Source of the DNA: Phycisphaerales bacterium
Lineage (GTDB): Bacteria > Planctomycetota > Phycisphaerae > Phycisphaerales > SM1A02
DNA: 64,000 bases
Assembly (NCBI GenBank): GCA_022446885.1
Contig: JAKVBU010000006.1
Location: 213,522-277,521 of the forward strand
Direction of reading: 5' to 3'
The position numbers were made by a program, and so were the translations under genes. Position 1 is the stretch's first letter. Every line of letters begins with the position of its first letter. Positions 35,364 through 45,187 of this stretch are shown here, piece after piece. A model generated the notes under the pieces. The model did not search any database. It saw nothing but the letters and a program-made list of their open reading frames with translations, and was not told the DNA's origin.

Positions 35364-38300
35364 TCAGGGGCGAACCACTTTCAGGACGCCATTCATCATC
35401 TGCCAGTGCTGTGGGTACGTGCACACATAGGGGTATCGGCCCGGGCGATCCGGCGCAACAAAGCGGATCGTCTTCGACTCGCCTTCAAGGACCAGCCCCA
35501 TGACATGCAGAATGTCATCTGGCATGTCGGGCACATACTCTCGAGCAGCGGCATCTGACCCCATGCCCTGAGCATCCGAGGCACGCCCCACCTTTCGAAG
35601 CGCACCTCGCCGACAGAGCACAAGATTGTGTGGCATGGCATCGTCATTGATCAGGGTGATCTCGACAGGTGCGCCAGGCGCAACTTCGAAACTCTTGACG
35701 TCGTAGAGCATCTGATCCTTGATAGTGCGGATGGGCTGGCGCACGAGTGTGAGCTCGGGCGCGAGCCCCTGCCGTGCATGCTCCGGCAGCGCGGCTAGTG
35801 CAATGGCGGCTTCTATTCGCATGTTGTCGTCAGCGCATCTGGCCCACGGCTCCAAGATCGCCCGTGCGTCGTCTGCCCGAGCATCGACGACCGCTAGAAG
35901 TTGCAGCACCGGCCCAGTCACCGGCGGCACACCGGTACCACCTGTCTCGATCAGTACGTCAGGACGGGGCCGAGCGATGCCATCTTGACGCCAGATGGTG
36001 TTTCGATCGGCATCCATCAACTGCACCGAGAAGTTGTTCAGCCTGCTGCCGTAGTCGGAGTCAGTGCGGTTGTAGACTCGTACACCCTCCAGGGGGTACA
36101 CCTGCTCCAGATCCACCTCCCACCAAGGGCTGTCCTCACCCTCATTGCTATGGGTTGAGGATCCCGCCCCATAGCGGCCGTCGGCGTTCCCATCCACGGC
36201 CTTCTCGGCAGTTCCGCCCCAACTGGTAGAGGACTGCTGAGCGGGCTTGTTAAGCGCGACGTTCGATCCACCGCTGAGCACCTCTACTTCAGGCAGCGTC
36301 AGCGTGGCCGACCCGTTCATCGAGATGCGAACGAAGCGAGCAGCCGGCCGCTCAACCACCTCTTGTGGTGGGTCGGTGAGCCGGCCCGAGAGGACATCAA
36401 ACGCCTCATTCAGGCGGGAATCAGTCAATTCGCCCTCAGGCATCGCGTGCATGCCCCGCAACAGTGACACTCGCGCGGATGTGGTCCTGCGGGAACCAGC
36501 CCAATCCCACGCCGACGCAAAGCCATCGGCCCTGGCTAGCGCAGCAATGGCGGCATCCTGCACCTGATCGGGCAGTGAATCATCCAGAGCCGCATCCTGC
36601 AGTTCACGTCGCATCCCCTGAAGTTGATTGGAATCTTCTGCGAGAAGAATGGCGAGCAGTGGGCCCAAGCCCGAGTCATCATCTTTGAGCGTCACCGCTG
36701 TGGCGAGCACTTCAGCAGCGACGGGGCGAGAACTCTGCTCAGCAAGCCATGCAGCCGCATCCCGGCGACTGCTCAATGGCAATGATGCTCGTCGCATCTT
36801 CTCGATCGCAACAAAGTGATCCATGGGCTCGGCAGCCAGATCGCTGTCGCTCAAGCGAGACAGGCGCCAAGCCTCAGTGCCTTCACCGCCAACTTCACCG
36901 AATCGCTCAAGTGCCCGAGCCGTGCGGTGCAGGACACCCTTGGTGTCGTCGTCCACCCGCTGACGCATCGCCAGCGACAGAATCTCGAGCGCCCGTGGGT
37001 CGTCGAGAAACCCCAGCGCGTAGATGACCTCGCTTCGCGCTCTGGAGTCTCCATCGAGCGCCACTTTTTGCAGCGGGCTGTATGGGTCTTCCAGATCGTC
37101 AAGCCACCAACGCAACACCCGAACGCCCGCGGCGCGTACACGTGGATCTTCAGAGCTGAGCACTTCGTCCAGTAGCAGTGGATCAGGCTCGCCCATCGAC
37201 TGATGCAACCACAGCGTCTCGAGCACCAGACGCTCACGATCGGCGTCCTCCTGGGAAATCACATTGCGCCACCGGACTGCCTCCGGGAGCACTGCCTGAG
37301 CGCCAAAACTGGCCAATTCTCGCCTCGCCAGCATGCGGGTTCGCTCGTTGTCATGACGAAGCAGTTCCAGCAGCTCGCCGATTGACCGACCCTCTACGAC
37401 TGCTGGCGTGTCGAGTTCCCGCTCGTCATGGGTCAGTCGCCAGACGCGCCCGTGAGCGTGATCTCGTCGCTCGTCACGAACATTGAACTGCATGTGCCCA
37501 ACGATGGGGTTGGCCCAATCCAGCACATAGATCGCGCCGTCCGGGCCGACCTCGACATCGCAAGGCCTGCAGGTCGGGTCAGATGACTGCAGCAACTCGG
37601 GGTTGAAGGTCTTGGCGGTGATGCCTGAGTCCTTGTCTTCGAGTTCATACCACCGCAAGCCGTGGAACCCGATGCTCTGGGTCACAAGGAAGCGGCCCTG
37701 CTCATCTTCGGGCGCATGGGTGCCGTGCAGGAGTTCTGTACCGGCAGTCGGCCTGCGGCCGCCGGGCGTGAATGAACGTCGGCCACGAACTGGAGACTGA
37801 AACTTGTCTGGATCTGGATAGGGATTTGCCCCGGAAACGTGGAGCAGGCGATAAGACAACCCGTTGCTGGCGTCCGTAATGAGGCTGCGTCCCCATGGGT
37901 CAACCGTATGCCCCCACGGATTGGCGTAGGGATAGGAGGAGATCACGTCCACCTCCCAAGTGCGCGGATCGAATCGGAGCACAGCACCATCGTGGGTTCG
38001 CGTTGGCCCGTATGGCGTCTCAACCTGCGTATGGTGGAAGGTGCCCTCTTGAAAGTACATCGCCCCATCAGGATGCCAGGTGAATGCCGACATGCTGTGG
38101 TGGCTGTCCTCGGCGCCAAGCCCGTGAAGGACGATGTCTTTCACATCTGCTTTGTCATCGCCGTCGAGATCTCGCACGTGCACCAGATTGGGCTGGTCGA
38201 CAACGTAAGCGCCTTCATCGGAAAGCACGAAGCCCGTGGGGATGTAGAGCCCGTCGGCAAAGACGGTTCGCTTGTCTGCACGCCCGTCGCCATCGGTATC

Positions 38301-38570
38301 TTCCAGAATCAGCAGTTTGTCCTGTGGTTCCTCACCTGGAAGAAGGTGCGGGTAGGTGGGCGCACAAGCCACCCACAAGCGGCCTTGTCCGTCAAAGAGC
38401 ATGCAGATGGGGTTGGCCAGTTCAGGGAAGTCTTCCTCTGAAGCGAAACAACCGACCGACCAGCCCTCGGCGGTCTTGAACTGTTGCAGCTGCTCTGCGA
38501 CAGGCAGCACCGGACGATCTTCGGGCGCCGTCTGGGCGAGCGCCACCATCAATACGGAGAGTTCGATCAT
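35364..38570 (-). CDS. Secreted dehydrogenase-like propeller protein with HEAT, F5/8C and C-terminal cupredoxin domains
   Basis: A 1068-aa planctomycete membrane-bound-dehydrogenase-type protein. A signal peptide is followed by a sorbosone/glucose-dehydrogenase-like beta-propeller (about 20-400: LANPICMLFDGQGRLWVA, EDTDGDGRADKRTVFADGL, CDVEVGPDGAIYVLDWANP), HEAT-like repeats (about 410-740) and a discoidin-like F5/8C domain (about 743-860: NVALNKPAQQSS, AVDGNADGRYG, WWEVDLEQVYPLEGVRVYNR). The last 115 residues form an azurin/auracyanin-like blue-copper domain: MPHN supplies a His, and YVCTYPQHWQMM supplies Cys, His and Met. No CxxCH heme motif is present, unlike its larger neighbour. ATGA overlap with the SGNH gene upstream. 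Confidence 0.88.
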   Translation of the reverse strand: MIELSVLMVALAQTAPEDRPVLPVAEQLQQFKTAEGWSVGCFASEEDFPELANPICMLFDGQGRLWVACAPTYPHLLPGEEPQDKLLILEDTDGDGRADKRTVFADGLYIPTGFVLSDEGAYVVDQPNLVHVRDLDGDDKADVKDIVLHGLGAEDSHHSMSAFTWHPDGAMYFQEGTFHHTQVETPYGPTRTHDGAVLRFDPRTWEVDVISSYPYANPWGHTVDPWGRSLITDASNGLSYRLLHVSGANPYPDPDKFQSPVRGRRSFTPGGRRPTAGTELLHGTHAPEDEQGRFLVTQSIGFHGLRWYELEDKDSGITAKTFNPELLQSSDPTCRPCDVEVGPDGAIYVLDWANPIVGHMQFNVRDERRDHAHGRVWRLTHDERELDTPAVVEGRSIGELLELLRHDNERTRMLARRELASFGAQAVLPEAVRWRNVISQEDADRERLVLETLWLHQSMGEPDPLLLDEVLSSEDPRVRAAGVRVLRWWLDDLEDPYSPLQKVALDGDSRARSEVIYALGFLDDPRALEILSLAMRQRVDDDTKGVLHRTARALERFGEVGGEGTEAWRLSRLSDSDLAAEPMDHFVAIEKMRRASLPLSSRRDAAAWLAEQSSRPVAAEVLATAVTLKDDDSGLGPLLAILLAEDSNQLQGMRRELQDAALDDSLPDQVQDAAIAALARADGFASAWDWAGSRRTTSARVSLLRGMHAMPEGELTDSRLNEAFDVLSGRLTDPPQEVVERPAARFVRISMNGSATLTLPEVEVLSGGSNVALNKPAQQSSTSWGGTAEKAVDGNADGRYGAGSSTHSNEGEDSPWWEVDLEQVYPLEGVRVYNRTDSDYGSRLNNFSVQLMDADRNTIWRQDGIARPRPDVLIETGGTGVPPVTGPVLQLLAVVDARADDARAILEPWARCADDNMRIEAAIALAALPEHARQGLAPELTLVRQPIRTIKDQMLYDVKSFEVAPGAPVEITLINDDAMPHNLVLCRRGALRKVGRASDAQGMGSDAAAREYVPDMPDDILHVMGLVLEGESKTIRFVAPDRPGRYPYVCTYPQHWQMMNGVLKVVRP

Positions 38571-39505
38571 CGCTGCACCGCCTGAGACTTCACGATCGAA
38601 TGAATCGCGGCATCACCCTCTTGCACCATGCGGTCGAGGTCTTGCATCTCCCCGGGAAAGTTCTGGTTGCCGTAGGGCCGATGTCGCCTGCCATAGACGT
38701 ATTCGGTGTTGACTGGACGCCACCGCTGAAAGAACAGTTCGTTTCGCGCTCTGATTGCCCTAGGCAAGGGATCCTCGCTCAACGGCCGAATTGTCGATCG
38801 GCCTGCCGGCAGACCCAATTGGGCAATCATCTCGGCCGCACACAGGCGGTAGCCCGCGTCATTGCAGTGGATGCCGTTGATGGTCAAGTCGAAGTCCTCG
38901 GAAGCCATGGCTCGACGAGATGGACGCACCAGATCTACAAAGAGCGCACCACGTGAAATTGCTTCCTCACGCATGACATCCCGATATCGAGCGAGCACAT
39001 GTGTGCGGTCGCGGCCATCAGGGAGCGGGTCTCCGAGATCTTCATGTGCGACCGGAGAGACGAGCACGACAACCGGCCGCTTCCCGTCTATCTCCATGGC
39101 CATGTGTTGATCGACCCACTGGCCGAGGTCGGTTCGAAACTCGTGGATGCCCTCGTGCCCGCCGAACGATTCATTCATGCCGAAGCAACCCACGATGACA
39201 TCGGCGCCCGTTCGGCGAATCTGGTCTTCCATCGTTCCGAAGTTGAGCGGCCGCGGCTGCAATGCCACCTCATCGCCGCTCCAGCCCAGATTCCGAACCA
39301 CAAGTTCGTGCTCTGGGTGGCCACCGTGGAGCATTACCTCGAACCACGGGTGGTGAATCATGCGCTCAGCATGGGTGTTGCCCACGATGGTGATGACATC
39401 GCCGTGGTCCAAGGTCAAACGTCCGTTCTCGACATCTGCCGCTGTTGCTGCCAATGCTGGCAGACACAGAGCCGAGGTCCCGATCAGATTGAACATCTTG
39501 CTCAT
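38567..39505 (-). CDS. SGNH/GDSL-like hydrolase, planctomycete type with altered catalytic block
   Basis: A 312-aa protein with a signal peptide (MSKMFNLIGTSALCLPALAA) and the SGNH layout: block I ITIVGNTHAERM, block II VVRNLGWSGDEV, block III DVIVGCFGMNESF and block V NGIHCNDAGY. The canonical nucleophile motif GDS is replaced by GNT and the usual Asp of DxxH by Asn. This GNT variant is what I know from planctomycete homologues beside large dehydrogenase genes, so it is probably a conserved subfamily rather than a mutant. Whether it hydrolyses esters is doubtful. It lies between the two propeller genes and is coupled to the copper-domain one. Confidence 0.82.
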   Translation of the reverse strand: MSKMFNLIGTSALCLPALAATAADVENGRLTLDHGDVITIVGNTHAERMIHHPWFEVMLHGGHPEHELVVRNLGWSGDEVALQPRPLNFGTMEDQIRRTGADVIVGCFGMNESFGGHEGIHEFRTDLGQWVDQHMAMEIDGKRPVVVLVSPVAHEDLGDPLPDGRDRTHVLARYRDVMREEAISRGALFVDLVRPSRRAMASEDFDLTINGIHCNDAGYRLCAAEMIAQLGLPAGRSTIRPLSEDPLPRAIRARNELFFQRWRPVNTEYVYGRRHRPYGNQNFPGEMQDLDRMVQEGDAAIHSIVKSQAVQR

Positions 39506-39511
39506 TGAACG

Positions 39512-39517
39512 AGCATA
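39512..39517 (-). promoter_or_regulatory. Putative -10 element (TATGCT) of the SGNH gene
   Basis: On the minus strand TATGCT ends exactly 6 bases before ATG 39505, inside the 18-base gap after the upstream propeller gene. It would allow expression independent of that gene. Confidence 0.4.
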
Positions 39518-39523
39518 CTCCGG

Positions 39524-42500
39524 TCAGTTTGTGCTTCTGCGAGTTGCAAGCCAGGCCACAACGTCGCGTACCTGACGAGGTGTGAGATGCTCCTGCATGG
39601 CCGGCATGGCAGAAGCCTCTCCAAACCCCTCTGCAATGAGCGTCTGCGGATCGAGCAGCGACTGCAGCAGTTGGGCTCGATCCAGGCGAAGACCAACATC
39701 CGACAGATCCGGACCGGCAATTCCGCCTACACCGTCGAATGCGTGGCATCGAATGCACTGGGCTGATGCATGGAATCGCACGATTTGCTCACCAGCAATT
39801 GGATCGCCTCCGTGAAGTGCCGCGGCGTATCGATCCTCGGATGGCACTCGCATCCCTCGAGCCAGTCGGGCTTCGAGCAAGTCGAGCCGCTGAGAGGGTG
39901 GAAGGGCTGTGAGCTGCATGCCCTCAAGTGATCGAAGTGAACGTGCGTCTTCAGCGCGTCCGAACTGCTCGACGGCGGCAACACGCAACGCTCCTCGGTC
40001 GATCCAACTTCCGGCGATCTCAGTCGCCCGCTCCGGGTCGATGGTGTGCATCAACTCGAGGGCTGTGGCCTGGATCTGGGGGTCGCCGTCTTCTATCGAT
40101 GTTGTGATCGTGTCCTCGACCATCGCATCGTCGCCCGAGGCGGCCAGGGATCGCAGTGCGTCGATGCGTGAACTGACCGGGGCGTCTGAGTCGGCGACCG
40201 TCGCCTGTAGCACGGCTGGATCAAGCGGCACACCCAACGCTCGGGCGGCAGCATTAGCAGACGATCCAATGTCTCCGGTCACGGAGGCCAATGGCGGCAG
40301 GAAGGGCGCGACTGCTGCGGCCGCTTCCGTGGTGTCTCGTGACTCGATTGGACGCCATCGACCTGTTACTCGATCACGCGGAGGCGGGGCACCCCAGTGC
40401 TCGAGCGCCTGCAGCGCATCCACGCGAACCGACTCTGGCAACCTGTCGTTGAGTGCCACGCGAGCAACGGCTGCCGCCGATTGCCCGCTGCCGTCGCGCA
40501 CTGCAGCCTCGACAGCCCGTCGCACGATTGAAGATGTCTCCACATCTTCGCCAACCCCCCCAATGGGCGCCTCCATCACGCCGTCGGGGCGGATCCACCC
40601 GATCGCCAGATAGTCATTCCCTCCACCCTCACGGTGACGGGCATCAAACTCCACCGGCACACCGGCTTCAAGCGTGATGGGTGCACTGACCTGCTCAGGG
40701 CGCTCCTGCCACACGCCAGCAGCAACCCAGCTGCGCACCTTGGCCGCGGTCGTCCACTTGTCTCCGACCTTGATGCGGAGCAGCCCCTCATCATCGCTGT
40801 TGAGCAAGAACTGGTAGTCGCCGCTCATGGGTGGTGTGAAGGTGCCCTGCATGCGAGCGATGTAGTTGTCAGCCACACGCGAGGGTGCCTGTGCAATCGC
40901 AAGCGTCCGACTATCGACCGGCTCGCCGTTGAACAGTGCGTCATCTGCGAGTTTGACTGACCGCTGCGTCTTACGATCCCAGCGCGCCCAATTGATGTCG
41001 TGCGCCGAATCCCCAGCACGGCTCGGATCAGCACCGTACGCGCTCGCCGCCGCTGCGAGTTCATCCATCGCCCCGTCTATCTCGGCATCATGAACCGCGC
41101 GAGCAGCTTCAGCAGCGATGTAGGCGTCTTGGTCGCGAAGCAGCATGGCCACCGCCGGATCGCGCAATTTGCGCAGGGCCAGCAGAGCACCGAGGCGAAC
41201 TGTTGGCTGTGTGTCACCCAGCAGTTCAAGCAGACGTTCACGATCGCCAATGCCGGCGAGACCCATGACAGCTGCGTGGCGAAGGAAGGGGTCGGGCTCG
41301 TCTTCAAGCGACCAGAGCACTTCAGCGATGGCATCCATGTCATCTTGGCCCCCTACCGAGCCCAGTCCAGCGCAAGCGAATGCTGCTGTGCGGGGTGACT
41401 CGTCGAACACCAGTTCGGCCAGCGACTCCTGCCCCGCCTCATCGCCGAGATCGCCCAGGACACGAGCAACTTGAGCACGAACTTCCGCATCTTCATCCCA
41501 GGTGATTTCGACAAGGGCGTCGATTGCACCTGCTCGAACATCAGGGTCGTCCGACCAGCGAGCCAGCGCCCAGAGGCCCCACACGCCGTGGATGCGAGGG
41601 AGCGTCTGGGCATCAGAACCAAGCACATCGGTCAGGGCAGCAAGCCCGTCGTTGCCACGTTTGGCCAAGGCGAGATGTGCCTCTGTTCGACCGCGATGGT
41701 CGGCGTGGCCCAGCATCGCCTTCAGCGTGTCGGTGTCCTGTTGATCGAATCCCTCGGCAGCGATACGGGCCAGTTCAGCAGCAGACGCTGCCCGCACGCC
41801 CCCTTCGGGCTCCAGTCGCCACAGCCGGCCCGTCTTGGTGTTGTCCCAGCCAATCACCCAGTCGGACACGAGCATCGAACCGTCCCAAGCCTGATCAATG
41901 TCGGTCGTCAGCACGCTATTGATGATGGGATCGTTGTCCACCACCTCGTATCCGGCCCCGCTTCGTTCAACCTTCACCGCATGCACCAGCGAGTGTTGCG
42001 GTGACCCTCGGAAGTCACACATCAGCAGTCGCCCACGAAAGTGCTCCGGAACCGCGTCGCCGTCTATGAACATGAATCCTGAGGGCCCCGCACCGATGTT
42101 CTCCAGCGGTGGAATCGACCATGCGGGGCGACCCTCATGGTCGGGCCGCCACAATCCCTCCTGTACCCACGGACCTCGTTCGTTGTTGCCTCCGAGCGTT
42201 TGATAGGCCATGTCCCAACCAATCTCGGCACCTTGCGGCAGGTACAGAAAGCGAGCGCGATCTACCGAGTCGGAATTGTTGTCACCTGTAAAGAGGTCGC
42301 CGTACTCATTGAAGGCGATCTCCTGTGGATTGCGCAGCCCTGTGGCGAACACCTCGAAATCGGAGCCGTCTTGCTCGCAACGGAAGATCGCTCCGGAGTG
42401 CGGGTCGGCATGCACGGATCCGTCAGGCAGTGTCACGCTGTACCCACGGTCACCAATCGACCAATACAGACGTCCGTCCGGGCCGATCACCAGCCCGTGC

Positions 42501-43096
42501 ATGTCGTGCCCACTCAAGGCGGTTCGAACCCCGAATCCGCTGAACTTTTGCTTGGACTGTTCCGCAACGCCATCGCCGTCGGCATCCTCCAACCGCCAAA
42601 GATGCGGAATGCAGGTGTACCACGCACCGCCGTCGCGCCAGAGCACGCCCGCGCCGGTTCCGTCGAGTGGATCATTGAACGGCCCGGCGAAGTCCGTCAC
42701 CGTGTCAGCGAGGCCATCGCCGTCTTCATCTGACACTCGTCTGATTTGATCGGACCAGTTGGAGTACCACTCCATTCCACCCTCACGCATGGAGGCGTAC
42801 TTCTCAAAGTAGGCCAGACGGTCAGCCGTGGTCTGGGCGGCCAAATCCTCCATCAGCCAGAAGGGACTGCTCCGATTGTCTACCACGCCCAGATCCTGCC
42901 GACCAGTCTCGGCCACGTACACCCGGCCCTGCGGATCGATGTCGATCGCCACTGGGTCATGTACGAGCGGGTGACTTGCCCATTCGGAAACCTGCATGCC
43001 CTGCCCCGCATTGGGAACAACCCGGTTGGGGTCTTTGTTCGCAGTGACCTCGTCAGGGACGGCAGCAAGGGCAAGAGAGGCGGCAATCAACAACAT
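39524..43096 (-). CDS. PVC-type membrane-bound dehydrogenase-like protein with PA14 and cytochrome c domains
   Basis: A 1190-aa exported protein. ATG 43096 is chosen because it begins the signal peptide MLLIAASLALAAVPDEV and AAGGGAAG lies about 7 bases upstream. The propeller domain occupies about 20-430 (DPQGRVYVAETGRQ, SDEDGDGLADTVTDFAGPF, YSVTLPDGSVHADPHSGAIF, GLRNPQEIAFNEYGDLFTGD), HEAT repeats about 440-690, a PA14 domain about 710-850 (MQGTFTPPMSGDYQFLLNSD) and more HEAT repeats to 1090. A C-terminal cytochrome c domain has CIRCHAFDG at about residue 1113, with the GPDLSDVG and M-containing tail. It probably passes electrons from an unknown sugar or polyol substrate to heme c. TATGCT at 43127-43132 may be its -10. 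Confidence 0.9.
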   Translation of the reverse strand: MLLIAASLALAAVPDEVTANKDPNRVVPNAGQGMQVSEWASHPLVHDPVAIDIDPQGRVYVAETGRQDLGVVDNRSSPFWLMEDLAAQTTADRLAYFEKYASMREGGMEWYSNWSDQIRRVSDEDGDGLADTVTDFAGPFNDPLDGTGAGVLWRDGGAWYTCIPHLWRLEDADGDGVAEQSKQKFSGFGVRTALSGHDMHGLVIGPDGRLYWSIGDRGYSVTLPDGSVHADPHSGAIFRCEQDGSDFEVFATGLRNPQEIAFNEYGDLFTGDNNSDSVDRARFLYLPQGAEIGWDMAYQTLGGNNERGPWVQEGLWRPDHEGRPAWSIPPLENIGAGPSGFMFIDGDAVPEHFRGRLLMCDFRGSPQHSLVHAVKVERSGAGYEVVDNDPIINSVLTTDIDQAWDGSMLVSDWVIGWDNTKTGRLWRLEPEGGVRAASAAELARIAAEGFDQQDTDTLKAMLGHADHRGRTEAHLALAKRGNDGLAALTDVLGSDAQTLPRIHGVWGLWALARWSDDPDVRAGAIDALVEITWDEDAEVRAQVARVLGDLGDEAGQESLAELVFDESPRTAAFACAGLGSVGGQDDMDAIAEVLWSLEDEPDPFLRHAAVMGLAGIGDRERLLELLGDTQPTVRLGALLALRKLRDPAVAMLLRDQDAYIAAEAARAVHDAEIDGAMDELAAAASAYGADPSRAGDSAHDINWARWDRKTQRSVKLADDALFNGEPVDSRTLAIAQAPSRVADNYIARMQGTFTPPMSGDYQFLLNSDDEGLLRIKVGDKWTTAAKVRSWVAAGVWQERPEQVSAPITLEAGVPVEFDARHREGGGNDYLAIGWIRPDGVMEAPIGGVGEDVETSSIVRRAVEAAVRDGSGQSAAAVARVALNDRLPESVRVDALQALEHWGAPPPRDRVTGRWRPIESRDTTEAAAAVAPFLPPLASVTGDIGSSANAAARALGVPLDPAVLQATVADSDAPVSSRIDALRSLAASGDDAMVEDTITTSIEDGDPQIQATALELMHTIDPERATEIAGSWIDRGALRVAAVEQFGRAEDARSLRSLEGMQLTALPPSQRLDLLEARLARGMRVPSEDRYAAALHGGDPIAGEQIVRFHASAQCIRCHAFDGVGGIAGPDLSDVGLRLDRAQLLQSLLDPQTLIAEGFGEASAMPAMQEHLTPRQVRDVVAWLATRRSTN

Positions 43097-43227
43097 GGGG
43101 GCTTCCCTTCTACTCAGCAGCCCCACAGCATACTCATGCGCCAACCCGCCCTGACCGACCATGCGTTCTCGGAACTTGGCCAATAGGGCTCAAGTGGTGC
43201 TGCCGCAAGGGCCGAAGAACCTGCCCC

Positions 43228-43629
43228 ATGGCCCAGCCTCCCCGACCACTTCTAGCTCGGATCAGCGCCATCCTGGCCGCCGTAGCGTGGACCATCTCAC
43301 TGGCCTCTCTCGGACTGAGCTCAACCACCCTGCACGCGCTCGCCCCTGAGGTTCCTCTTGGCCACGACACCCTGTCGGCCGGCGTGGCTCCATTGCAACT
43401 GGGCATGTCCATGCAGTTCATGAACGGCGCCATGGAAGGGTGGGCGATGGCGGTAGGGGCATTTGGCATCTTTGCCGCCGGAGCCATAGCCGCACTGCTC
43501 AGCGTCGTATCGGGCCGCTGGGCCCTCAGGCACAATCGAACGTCCGCGACCGCTGCCGCCGGCACCACAGCGGGCGCGCTCTATCTGGCTTGCCTTGTGG
43601 GGGTCATTGCGGTCGGCCTACCTGGGTAG
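43228..43629 (+). CDS. Small integral membrane protein of unknown function
   Basis: A 133-aa protein with three to four hydrophobic helices (ISAILAAVAWTISLASLGL, WAMAVGAFGIFAAGAIAALL, AAGTTAGALYLACLVGVIAV) and a short polar loop. It sits alone between a divergent propeller gene and a convergent porin gene. No family is recognised. Coding status rests on the clean hydrophobic pattern and the absence of a better frame. Confidence 0.6.
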   Translation: MAQPPRPLLARISAILAAVAWTISLASLGLSSTTLHALAPEVPLGHDTLSAGVAPLQLGMSMQFMNGAMEGWAMAVGAFGIFAAGAIAALLSVVSGRWALRHNRTSATAAAGTTAGALYLACLVGVIAVGLPG

Positions 43630-43672
43630 CGCCCCGACAGACTGAGTACCGGCTCGATCAGGCGTCTGCGCT

Positions 43673-45133
43673 TTAAAACGACCAGTTGGCTCTGACGCCG
43701 TAGATGACCGACGTGTCGATGCCCGCAGAGGGATCTCGTACGAACTGCACAACGGGGCCGACGTGCAACGACGGAGCGAGATGCACGCGGGCGTACCACT
43801 CGATGAGTAGCTGATCACCCTCTTCGGCCGCGACGCCACTGGCAAATCGCCCATAGTCCGTGACACTCGACCACCCAACCGCCAAGCCCATGTCCGTCAT
43901 GGGTAGCGCATCCATCACAGCGAATCCTGCCGAGACAGCAAGACTCGTGGGGGCAACCGACTGCGATCCGTAACCGACTCTCATGAAGACCGCGATGGTG
44001 TCGGCGACGGCCTGATCGATGTTCAGTGCCACGCCCCAGCCGCTCACACTGCCCTGGCCAGTCTCCCAGTCATCGATGCCCTTGTGCCAAACCATCAGCC
44101 GTTGATGGCCCTCACGGGCAGTTTCGCCCCATGGCACCCAACTGCGGCGATCCAATTCCACAATGCCGAACAAGTTTTCCGCCGACATTCCGTCGAATCC
44201 GGCAGTCGTTCCCCGGCTGGACGAGTTGTAGAGACCACCGCGAATGGTCAGGTTGTGCTCGATGTCATATGAGAGCACCCCACCAAACCCGTAACTGGGG
44301 AAAGGGATCGAACTGCTTTGATTGAAGTTCTGCGCCAGAAAGCCGCCGATCGGGTCGTAGGCGATGGCGTTGCGATCGAAGAACACCTGGCCCTCCATCT
44401 TGCCCACCCGCAACCGCAGCCGGCTTTCGAGGAAGGACTGCTGCCAATAGAGCATGTACAGGCCGAAGTTGGTCGAAATGATGATGTTGTTGTTCGCCAG
44501 CGGATTCCCCACGTTCTGGCCCATGATCGGCTGGAATGGTGATCCGACACCTGCATTGCCCTGCAGGTTGTAGACCACGCTGCCGATGCCCTCGTCGGTG
44601 TTCCAGAGGCGAAGTTCGCCATCGGCCCCGTACCAGATCAGCCCTTTACCGTGAGGCGCGCCGGGGAGCACCTTCGTAGCCCGTTGCCAAGTCATCGCCA
44701 CTGCCGGTGTGAAACTAGCCCCCAGCACTTCCTCCGACAACGCTCGTGCAGCGAGTGTCAGATCGTCGAGCGGCTTGGTGAGTTCGATGTCAAGCACCAC
44801 GTCAGTACCGGGCGTGTTGAAGTCAAGCGTGCGTGGCAGCACCTTGTTCGAACTTCCCCCAGCCGCGGCCAAAGATCTCAGCGTGTTGCCTTGTCGCCGC
44901 TCCGCACCCTTTCGCACATGCGTCCGCATTGAAAAGGGCACATCCTTGGGCTCTTTCAGCCCCTTCCCCGTGCCGCTTCCATCTGCGGACTCAATCGGCC
45001 TTGCCTCCGGCTCGATCATCTCGCTGGCGCCTGCTCCCAATTTCTCGTCTGCACCGACAGGCTTGGGTTGGCTTTCCTGAACCTGCACGTGACCAACCAC
45101 GAGCAATGCCGAAATGGAGAGTGTCGCCAACAT
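43673..45133 (-). CDS. OprB-type carbohydrate porin
   Basis: A 486-aa outer-membrane protein: signal peptide (MLATLSISALLVVGHVQVQ), a polar Pro/Glu-rich stretch of about 100 residues, then a barrel matching the carbohydrate-selective porin family (MTWQRATKVLPG, NIIISTNFGLYMLYWQQSFL, KMEGQVFFDRNAIAYDP, FGGVLSYDIEHNLTIRGGLY). The terminal residue is Phe (IYGVRANWSF). TAGGGT ends 6 bases before the ATG. It is divergent from an MFS transporter with which it may form an uptake pair. Confidence 0.85.
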   Translation of the reverse strand: MLATLSISALLVVGHVQVQESQPKPVGADEKLGAGASEMIEPEARPIESADGSGTGKGLKEPKDVPFSMRTHVRKGAERRQGNTLRSLAAAGGSSNKVLPRTLDFNTPGTDVVLDIELTKPLDDLTLAARALSEEVLGASFTPAVAMTWQRATKVLPGAPHGKGLIWYGADGELRLWNTDEGIGSVVYNLQGNAGVGSPFQPIMGQNVGNPLANNNIIISTNFGLYMLYWQQSFLESRLRLRVGKMEGQVFFDRNAIAYDPIGGFLAQNFNQSSSIPFPSYGFGGVLSYDIEHNLTIRGGLYNSSSRGTTAGFDGMSAENLFGIVELDRRSWVPWGETAREGHQRLMVWHKGIDDWETGQGSVSGWGVALNIDQAVADTIAVFMRVGYGSQSVAPTSLAVSAGFAVMDALPMTDMGLAVGWSSVTDYGRFASGVAAEEGDQLLIEWYARVHLAPSLHVGPVVQFVRDPSAGIDTSVIYGVRANWSF

Positions 45134-45139
45134 GTGCGC

Positions 45140-45145
45140 ACCCTA
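45140..45145 (-). promoter_or_regulatory. Putative -10 element (TAGGGT) of the OprB-type porin gene
   Basis: On the minus strand TAGGGT ends 6 bases before ATG 45133, with no SD between. Confidence 0.42.
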
Positions 45146-45174
45146 GCAGGCGAGTGCAGGTGCACCTGATGCTC

Positions 45175-45180
45175 TACTCT
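45175..45180 (+). promoter_or_regulatory. Putative -10 element (TACTCT) of the MFS gene
   Basis: TACTCT ends 7 bases before ATG 45188, with no SD between. It is divergent from the porin element 30 bases away. Confidence 0.45.
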
Positions 45181-45187
45181 GTGCGCC

